Positions 62,460-64,000 of a stretch of 64,000 nucleotides of DNA are shown here, piece by piece (the stretch's first letter is position 1; each line of letters opens with the position of its first letter). The notes under the pieces are model-generated. The model ran no database searches and had not been told where the DNA came from. It saw nothing but the letters and a program-made list of their open reading frames with translations. Source of the DNA: Bacteroidota bacterium (GTDB lineage: Bacteria; Bacteroidota; Bacteroidia; Sphingobacteriales; Sphingobacteriaceae); assembly GCA_023450085.1 (NCBI GenBank), contig JAEXHI010000008.1, forward strand, positions 19,906-83,905. Reading direction: 5' to 3'. A program made the position numbers and the translations under genes.

Positions 62460-63110
62460 AATACTCGCGTCATTTCGACGATCGAAGGAGGAGAACCGGA
62501 GCATTGAAAATCAACGAAGTTAAATCTGACGCTTAATTATATAAAGAGTAAACATCATGTAGAATATTCAACTCGCTAGATTTCTCCCAAAGGTCGAAAT
62601 GACGGTAAGGGTAACCGCACTGCCCACCATCTCCCCGTCATTTCGACGATCGAAGGAGGAGAAATCTAGCGATTAGGTTTTTATGAGCCATGATTAGAAC
62701 TCACTTGTATCTAACGTTTAATATTGGCAACTGCTATTTTTGTCATTCTGAGCGTAGCGAAGAATCTATAACAAATACGATAGAGTTTTCTTCACCTAAC
62801 CATTCATTAGATTTCTCCTGAAAAGTCTAAATGACGACAAGAGTAACCGCACTGAACAGCCGTCCCTCGTCATTTCGACGATCGAAGGAGGAGAAATCTA
62901 GCTCATAGGTTTTATTTTATCAGAATACTCGACTTGTTAGATTTCTCCCAAAGGTCGAAATGACGGCAAGGGTAAACTCACAGACCACTCATCCCTCGTC
63001 ATTTCGACGACCGAAGGAGGAGAAATCTAGCTCATAGTAACCATAAAAGAGATTCCTCGTGCCTCGGAATGACAAGAAAGCTAGTGTAAACAAATCGAAA
63101 TGATGGCAAG
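62460..63110. repeat. Array of GTCATTTCGACG palindromic repeats
   Basis: Four inverted pairs: CGTCATTTCGACGATCGAAG plus GGAGAAATCTAGC against AGATTTCTCC plus AAAGGTCGAAATGACG. Forward arms begin at 62468, 62636, 62868 and 62997. The 650 bp hold no gene. Confidence 0.85.
62468..62600. repeat. Left direct repeat flanking kptA
   Basis: Begins CGTCATTTCGACG, continues with TGAAAATCAACGAAGTTAAA, TCTGACGCTTAATTATATAA and ATATTCAACTCGCTAGATTT. The same order of words recurs at 63857 with a few changes and a 14-bp insertion. Confidence 0.85.
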
Positions 63111-63200
63111 ACAAATAAAAATAAGTAGATTAAAAATTTTTAATTAATATTAGCTTCCATAATAACCCCTTAAAATAAATGGGAGTTTATTCTAATTAAA

Positions 63201-63755
63201 ATGATTAACGACAAACAAATAACGCATATCAGCAAATTTCTAAGTTTGGTATTGAGACACCAGCCAGAAACAATAGGTATTCATCTTGACCAAAACGGGT
63301 GGACAGACGTTGATGAATTAATAAAAAAAGCAAACCAAAATGGAGTAAATTTTGACAGAGAAATTCTAAATCATGTTGTTGTTACAAATTCAAAAAAACG
63401 TTTTGCATTTAACGACGCATTTGATAAAATAAGAGCAAGCCAAGGACATTCCCTCGACATTGAATTAGGATATACTAATCAAAAACCCCCAGAAATACTT
63501 TTTCACGGGACAGGAACAAATTCTGTTCAATCAATCTTGGAAACGGGACTTAAAAAGTGCGACAGGCAACACGTACATTTGAGCACCGATTTTGAAGTGG
63601 CCGTCAAGGTTGCACAAAGACATGGGAAACCCTTTGTTTTTAAAGTACTTGCCGAACAAATGTATCATGACAAATACCAGTTCTTCATTTCCGACAATGG
63701 CGTTTGGTTGACAGAAGAAGTACCTATAAAATATCTAAAACAGCATGAGAATTAA
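63201..63755 (+). CDS. kptA: RNA 2'-phosphotransferase (KptA/Tpt1)
   Basis: 184 residues. The N-terminal domain has KFLSLVLRHQPETIGI and the C-terminal NAD domain has ILFHGTGTNSVQSIL and RQHVHLST, the Tpt1 signatures. The enzyme removes a 2'-phosphate from RNA using NAD+ to give ADP-ribose cyclic phosphate. In bacteria the substrate is unclear, as 2'-phosphate tRNA splicing junctions are absent. It is AT-rich and sits between palindromic repeats, which suggests acquisition. Confidence 0.92.
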   Translation: MINDKQITHISKFLSLVLRHQPETIGIHLDQNGWTDVDELIKKANQNGVNFDREILNHVVVTNSKKRFAFNDAFDKIRASQGHSLDIELGYTNQKPPEILFHGTGTNSVQSILETGLKKCDRQHVHLSTDFEVAVKVAQRHGKPFVFKVLAEQMYHDKYQFFISDNGVWLTEEVPIKYLKQHEN

Positions 63756-63784
63756 TGAAATGCTCAAGTTATTATTTCATGAAC

Positions 63785-63880
63785 ACTCAACTCGTTAGAT
63801 TTCTCCGCTACGGTCGAAATGACGACAAGGGTAATTTGCACTGCTCCACCATCCCTCGTCATTTCGACGACCTAAGGAGG
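63785..63880. repeat. GTCATTTCGACG palindromic repeat after kptA
   Basis: CTCGTTAGATTTCTCCGCTA then CGTCATTTCGACGACC, one inverted pair of the same family as the array at 62460. Confidence 0.8.
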
Positions 63881-64000
63881 AGAACCGAAGCGCTACGCAG
63901 TAAATTGAAAATCAACGAAGTTAAATCTGACGCTTAATTATATAAAGAATAAATATCATGTAGAATATTCAGCTCGCTAGATTTCTCCGCTATGGTCGAA
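63857..64000. repeat. Right direct repeat flanking kptA
   Basis: CGTCATTTCGACGACC, then TGAAAATCAACGAAGTTAAA, TCTGACGCTTAATTATATAA and ATATTCAGCTCGCTAGATTT. It matches the left copy at 62468 in order and near-identity and runs off the window end. Confidence 0.85.

Noticed and set aside
62460..63110. Insertion sequence ends.
   Set aside because: There is no transposase ORF, and the paired palindromes repeat many times, so a REP-like family is the better description.

Overview
The window is chromosomal DNA of a Bacteroidota bacterium, most likely a member of the Sphingobacteriaceae close to Pedobacter. The evidence is the AT-rich sequence, weak Shine-Dalgarno sites, promoters of the Bacteroidota type (TTG, 19-20 bp, TAnnTTTG) and families typical of the phylum: DUF3276 PUR protein, DUF5362, DUF5522, DUF1573, DUF4256, a long NusB, a lipoprotein-type BamA/TamA protein and a patatin fused to an outer-membrane barrel. 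The genus is inference. No rRNA, prophage, transposase gene or CRISPR array was seen.

Layout. 1-4.3 kb: 3' end of a membrane pyrophosphatase, an APC amino-acid permease, a small OM barrel and a GH25 lysozyme. 4.5-7.9 kb: AT-rich accessory block of secreted or membrane proteins of unknown function plus a DUF4265 protein. 8-14 kb: envelope and peptide degradation (S9 peptidase, two tandem CE4 deacetylase lipoproteins, M1-like metallopeptidase). 14.1-18.6 kb: divergent NmrA/HxlR pair, GreA-like protein, nitroreductase, DUF2975-XRE pair and a HEAT-like protein, with copies of a palindromic repeat between them. 18.7-21.9 kb: alkylation repair (AraC-Ogt fusion and AlkB), split by the relic of a repeat-bounded four-helix-bundle cassette, then a degenerate DEAD-box protein. 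22.1-24.3 kb: ECF sigma factor, a protein with an inner-membrane anchor and an outer-membrane barrel, and a lipoprotein. 24.3-28.5 kb: an island of immunity-type genes (Imm53, DUF2750 and others), all on the minus strand, separated by repeated spacers and bounded by the 3' end of the upstream lipoprotein gene and a decayed copy of that 3' end. 28.6-34.6 kb: S9D glutamyl endopeptidase-like protein, ThuA-like protein, DinB and MscS channel. 34.7-41.5 kb: a 21-bp tandem array, MFS/HxlR pair, tRNA-Arg, MgtE, an ArsR-SRPBCC-DoxX-DUF4256 operon and a triple 134-bp tandem repeat. 41.5-60 kb: mostly core genes (YchF, ABC exporter, Leu/Glu dehydrogenase homologue, NusB, YajC, YbbR, CoaE, MBL exonuclease, TspO, patatin, BamA/TamA, TrmH). 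60-64 kb: tRNA-Cys, a small basic protein, PyrD, then kptA embedded in palindromic repeats and flanked by about 135-bp direct repeats.

The core half is ordinary. The observations that most deserve a second look are the immunity island with its decayed flanking gene copy, the cassette relic inserted exactly between ogt and alkB, the kptA segment between direct repeats, the sigma factor/IM-to-OM protein/lipoprotein trio, several dispersed palindromic repeat families, and a Leu-dehydrogenase homologue that carries Thr where the family has its catalytic Lys. Toxins that would match the immunity genes are not in the window.
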